NCBI RefSeq assembly: GCF_021404545.1
Contig: NZ_JAAWWD010000001.1
Coordinates: 175,843-239,842 of the forward strand
Length of the DNA stretch: 64,000 bases
Direction: 5' to 3'
Origin: Aestuariivita sp.
Lineage (GTDB): Bacteria > Pseudomonadota > Alphaproteobacteria > Rhodobacterales > Rhodobacteraceae
Below are positions 61,252 through 64,000 of this stretch, one piece after another. How positions within the stretch are numbered: the stretch's first letter is position 1; each line of letters begins with the position of its first letter. Under the pieces are notes generated by a model. That model did not search any database. It was not told the origin of the DNA and saw only the letters and a program-made list of their open reading frames with translations. A program made the translations under genes and the position numbers.

Positions 61252-62753
61252 TGGAGATCCTGTCGAACATCGCGGGCGGGTTTGCGACCGTTCTGACCGT
61301 GCAAAACCTGCTTTTTTGTTTTGCCGGAGTGGCAATGGGGACCTTTATCGGTGTCCTGCCGGGGCTGGGGGCGATGCTGGGCATCGCGCTCTTGCTGCCG
61401 GTGACATACTATCTCACGCCCGAAGCGGCGATCATCATGTTGGCCGGAATTTACTATGGCGGAGAATATGGCGGATCGATCTCGGCCATACTGATCAATG
61501 TCCCGGGCACGCCCAGCTCGGCGGTGGCCACGCTGGATGGGCACGAGATGACCAAGCAGGGCAGGGCGGCGGTGGCCCTTTTCACCTCAGCGGTGGCGTC
61601 CTTTGCGGCGGGCTCCGTTGGCATCGTTTTGATGATGCTCTTTTCGCCCCTGATTGCGCAGTTCGCGCTGTCGTTTGGATCGCTGGAGTATTTTTCGGTC
61701 CTGCTTTTGGGTTTGGTCGGGGCTGCCTCGGTTGCCAAGGGCGCCCGCGTAAAGGCGCTTTTGGCTGTGGTTCTGGGGGTCCTTCTGGGATCGGTCGGCA
61801 CCGATATCAGCACCGGCGTCCAGCGCTATTCCTTCGGAGTACCCGAGTTCATCACCGGCATCAGCCTTGTCGCCCTGGCAATGGGTGTATTCGGATTTGC
61901 CGAAATCGTCAGTTCGAGCGAAGGCACCGCGGGCGCGCACGGCAAGGCGCGCATCCGGTTGCGCGATATGGTGCCATCGCGCGCCGAGATCCGCGCCAGC
62001 CTGGGCCCGTTTCGCCGGGGCACGGCGGTCGGGGCGTTTCTGGGCGCCTTGCCAGGCACCGGTCCGACGATCGCCAGCTTCATGGCCTATTCTTTGGAAA
62101 AACGCGTCTCCCGCGATCCCGGGCGATTTGGCAAGGGCGCGATCGAGGGGCTGGTCGCGCCGGAATCGGCCAATAACGCCGCGGCGCAGACCGCGTTCAT
62201 TCCGACCCTGACCCTGGGCATTCCGGGCACCGCGACCATGGCGCTGATCCTGGGTGCGCTGATCATTCAGGGCATTCAGCCAGGCCCGCGCCTGATGGTG
62301 GAGAACGAAGAGCTGTTTTGGGCGCTGATCGCCAGTTTCTGGATCGGGAACCTGTTTCTGCTGATCCTGAACATTCCGTTGGTGGGCCTTTGGGTACGGC
62401 TTGTCCGCATTCCCTACCGGTTCCTCTTTCCCTCGATCATCTGCTTGATTTCACTGGGGGTCTACAGTGTCCAGCTCAGCCCGTTCGGTGTCTTCGTTGT
62501 GATCGGGACCGGTATGCTGGGCTATGGCATGCGCGTGGTTGGTATACCGGCCGCGCCCTTTCTCATGGGCTTTATCCTTGGCCCCCCCATGGAAGAGAAC
62601 CTGCGCCGCGCCTTGATGCTTGCGCGGGGGGATTTCACCGTGTTTGTGACCTCACCGATCTCGGCGGTCTGTGTCTTGTTGGCGTCGGCGGCGATTGTCT
62701 GGCCGACGATGACATGGGGGTATGGCGCGCTCAAACGCCGCCGTCGTGTATGA
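61251..62753 (+). CDS. tctA: Tripartite tricarboxylate transporter large subunit, TctA
   Basis: 500 residues with about twelve transmembrane segments. Duplicated TctA signatures GVLPGLGAMLGIALLLP and GALPGTGPTIASFMAYSLEK are present, along with YYGGEYGGSISAILINVPGT. ATG 61251 overlaps the tctB stop, fixing the start; a frame open further upstream is not family-like. It ends the chromosomal-type part of the window; plasmid and IS remnants follow. Confidence 0.94.
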   Translation: MEILSNIAGGFATVLTVQNLLFCFAGVAMGTFIGVLPGLGAMLGIALLLPVTYYLTPEAAIIMLAGIYYGGEYGGSISAILINVPGTPSSAVATLDGHEMTKQGRAAVALFTSAVASFAAGSVGIVLMMLFSPLIAQFALSFGSLEYFSVLLLGLVGAASVAKGARVKALLAVVLGVLLGSVGTDISTGVQRYSFGVPEFITGISLVALAMGVFGFAEIVSSSEGTAGAHGKARIRLRDMVPSRAEIRASLGPFRRGTAVGAFLGALPGTGPTIASFMAYSLEKRVSRDPGRFGKGAIEGLVAPESANNAAAQTAFIPTLTLGIPGTATMALILGALIIQGIQPGPRLMVENEELFWALIASFWIGNLFLLILNIPLVGLWVRLVRIPYRFLFPSIICLISLGVYSVQLSPFGVFVVIGTGMLGYGMRVVGIPAAPFLMGFILGPPMEENLRRALMLARGDFTVFVTSPISAVCVLLASAAIVWPTMTWGYGALKRRRRV

Positions 62754-62895
62754 TAGATAGGGGGATCGCTGCGCCCGGCGCGCTGGCGCGGCCCTGATAG
62801 CGGTCCATTCGACGGGTGGACGGACGGTCAACGTGTCACCCGCGCTTGGGGAATTCCTCGAATTGGCATTGATTGCCCGGAAAGGAAGGACGCCT

Positions 62896-63153
62896 ATCGT
62901 AACCTGGAATGTCGTATTGACCGATGCATAGGATACGCTGGATCAGGCCCTCCTGGCATCGGGACGGTTCCAGAACGCCAGCGAAGCGATGCGCCCGGGT
63001 TTGCGTCTTTTGGAGCAGGAAGAGGCGACCGGTGCCGCGTTGCTGTCCCGGCTGGCCGAAGGTGTGCGTCAAGCGCAGGCGGGCGATCTGGCCGAAGGGT
63101 CCGGCGCGGATGTGATCCGACGCGCCTTTGAGGCGGCGCGCCCTGCCCCGTGA
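62896..63153 (+). pseudogene. Decayed parD-type antitoxin gene
   Basis: The plus-strand frame from 62896 reads NVVLTDA, then a TAG stop at 62929, then DTLDQALLASGRFQNASEAM and GLRLLEQEEATG, which is the ribbon-helix-helix of ParD antitoxins (NVVLTD... V.SGRYQNASEVLREGLRL.E). AAAGGAAGG precedes it and an ATC stands where the ATG should be. One missing start and one in-frame stop mark a pseudogene. It ends GTGA into a parE-like start. Confidence 0.75.
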
Positions 63154-63177
63154 CGCGCACCGTCCGATTGACCCGCC
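63150..63177 (+). pseudogene. Truncated start of a parE-type toxin gene
   Basis: GTG at 63150 overlaps the parD stop (GTGA) and begins MTRTVRLTRQ, reminiscent of the first strand of ParE toxins, before the sequence changes at about 63178 into the RPA gene on the other strand. The remainder is missing, so the toxin is destroyed. Confidence 0.45.
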
Positions 63178-63623
63178 AAACCTTCGATTTCCTGCTCACC
63201 GCCTGTTTTCACATTGGTCTTGATCGTGGTGCCGCGCAGGCGGTCTAGGGCATCCTCAAACCGTTGATAGCTGGTCTTGTTCGTGCGCCAGTTCGTCGCC
63301 ACAATCGCTTCATGCGCCGTCAGCTCCACCGTTTGGCTGATCTCAGCGCCTCGATTGAGCTGATTGACGAGCTTGCTGATGCAATAAAGCAGGATATCCT
63401 TATCCATGATCGTCGCCAGCCCTTTGCCGCTCGGTACGATCACCAACTGCTCTCCATTGGCCGTCTTGTATTTCAGCTCGCGCATATCCGGCTTCACAGC
63501 AAGCGAGAAGATCGGATGCTCCATCGACGCCATATCATCCTTTGGGACGGCATCCGACACATCGAGGATGAAGAAGTCCTTGTTCGGATAGCGATCAGGT
63601 AAGAGTCTGCCGAGTCTGCTCAT
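63178..63623 (-). pseudogene. 5' part of an RPA-type plasmid replication initiator gene
   Basis: The minus-strand frame from ATG 63623 opens MSRLGRLLPDRYPNKDFFIL and continues DAVPKDDMASMEHPIFSLAV, typical of the replication initiator protein A family (RPA, DUF-type PF10134). About 148 residues match, to TTIKTNVKTGGEQEIEGL; then the frame runs on into unrelated DNA (to about 63069). The intact protein is about 300-400 residues, so roughly half is lost. This shows plasmid-derived DNA joined to a parDE remnant at about 63178. Confidence 0.8.
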
Positions 63624-63654
63624 ACCATAACGCTAGCAACTGTTCGCCCATCTA

Positions 63655-64000
63655 GGGTCTGTTGAGATTCAGGATTCCCAAAACCAGTGAGTTCTGATTC
63701 AAACTTCCAAAAGGGAGGATTGAATGGACACGGGCAGGTTTATCATCACAGATCGGCAGTGGGCAAAGATGGAGCCACATTGCTTGGGATTGAAGGCGCA
63801 TCCCGGGCGCACCGGCGGGGACGCTCGGCTATTTCTTGAAGCGGGGTTCTGGGGCGCGCGGACTGGGGCACCTTGGCGGGGTCTCCCGCCAGGGCTTGGG
63901 CACTGGAGAAAGGCTACTTGCCGTTTTTCACAGGGGGGGGCCGGGGGGGGTTTTCTAAATCTACTTATCCCGTTTTTCATTGTAAAAAAAAACACAAAGT
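63655..64000 (+). mobile_element. IS5-family element, left end, running off the window
   Basis: GGGTCTGTTGAGATTCA at about 63655-63671 matches the terminal inverted repeat style of IS5/IS427 elements. It is followed by a transposase start at 63724 (next entry). The right end is not in the window. A CTAG lies at 63652-63655 at the boundary, possibly part of the target duplication. Confidence 0.75.
63724..64000 (+). CDS. IS5-family transposase, N-terminal part
   Basis: Begins MDTGRFIITDRQWAKMEPHC at ATG 63724 and continues PGRTGGDARLFLEA, the usual start of IS5-type DDE transposases; the catalytic residues lie beyond the window. From about 63900 the sequence departs from the family and contains runs of eight G and nine A, so it may be unreliable there. 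No stop occurs before base 64000. Confidence 0.75.
   Translation, partial: MDTGRFIITDRQWAKMEPHCLGLKAHPGRTGGDARLFLEAGFWGARTGAPWRGLPPGLGHWRKATCRFSQGGAGGGFLNLLIPFFIVKKNTK

Noticed and set aside
59659..61335. 558-residue open frame on the minus strand
   Set aside because: Antisense to the AMDase-like gene and tctB, with Arg/His/Pro-rich low-complexity composition and no ribosome site.
1..64000. CRISPR arrays, rRNA and tRNA genes, prophage
   Set aside because: I saw no regularly spaced repeats, no rRNA sequence, no credible tRNA cloverleaf and no phage structural genes.

Overview
The window looks like chromosomal DNA of a Rhodobacteraceae (Roseobacter-clade) alphaproteobacterium, ending at what may be the edge of an assembled contig. 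The basis is high GC, many TGATG/ATGA gene overlaps, a DUF1523 protein, a gene order (isomerase, SDR, smpB, sulfurtransferase, aromatic aminotransferase) that I recall from this family, many TRAP/TTT/ABC importers, two copies of a 40-bp intergenic repeat, and an RPA-type plasmid replication initiator remnant. The assignment is inference; no rRNA or other phylogenetic marker is present.

Layout. (1) 1-2743: end of a TRAP dicarboxylate-type transporter operon (dctP, a hairpin, dctQ, dctM). (2) 2925-11052: a plus-strand cluster of uncharacterised genes: a soluble coiled-coil protein, a 51-residue membrane protein, an unknown protein, a AAA+ ATPase, further small membrane proteins, a DUF6638-like protein and a DUF1523 protein, with one more AT-rich membrane/coiled-coil gene that looks inserted. 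(3) 11131-15233: isomerase, SDR, smpB, sulfurtransferase and aromatic aminotransferase. (4) 15234-16008: a non-coding or degraded stretch. (5) 16009-20409: a gentisate module (GntR regulator, gentisate dioxygenase, FAH hydrolase, alpha/beta hydrolase, flavin reductase). (6) 20458-25932: a PaaK-like CoA ligase, a TetR regulator and three consecutive RdhA/QueG-like iron-sulfur proteins. (7) 26192-37629, minus strand: a two-domain aromatic-CoA monooxygenase/reductase, a Liv-type ABC importer with a thioesterase, a cysteine hydrolase, a FAD oxidoreductase and a metal-dependent cyclase. (8) 37774-44467: a second FAD oxidoreductase and a complete Dpp/Opp-type ABC importer. (9) 44472-47265: GntR regulator, tryptophan 2,3-dioxygenase and kynureninase. 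(10) 47601-52932: SDR, MarR, enoyl-CoA hydratase, acyl-CoA dehydrogenase, aromatic-CoA ligase and a RidA-like protein. (11) 53215-56895: TAXI-TRAP transporter and an arylformamidase-like hydrolase. (12) 57066-62753: MarR, an enolase-superfamily enzyme, and a tripartite tricarboxylate transporter with an arylmalonate-decarboxylase-like enzyme. (13) 62896-64000: parD/parE and RPA remnants and the start of an IS5-family element.

How the genes fit together. Tryptophan 2,3-dioxygenase, formamidase candidates and kynureninase would convert tryptophan to anthranilate. The AMP-forming ligase, the FAD monooxygenase/old-yellow-enzyme fusion, the acyl-CoA dehydrogenase, hydratase, SDR, RidA-like protein and thioesterase have the content of the aerobic 2-aminobenzoyl-CoA (hybrid CoA) route. 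The same fusion family also includes salicylyl-CoA 5-hydroxylase, which would feed the gentisate module. TTCAAGCTTGAA-type palindromes lie upstream of several of these transcription units, which suggests one MarR-type regulon covering much of 20-57 kb. The most unusual parts are the three RdhA/QueG-like proteins and the AAA+ ATPase/coiled-coil/small-membrane-protein cluster at 2.9-11 kb.
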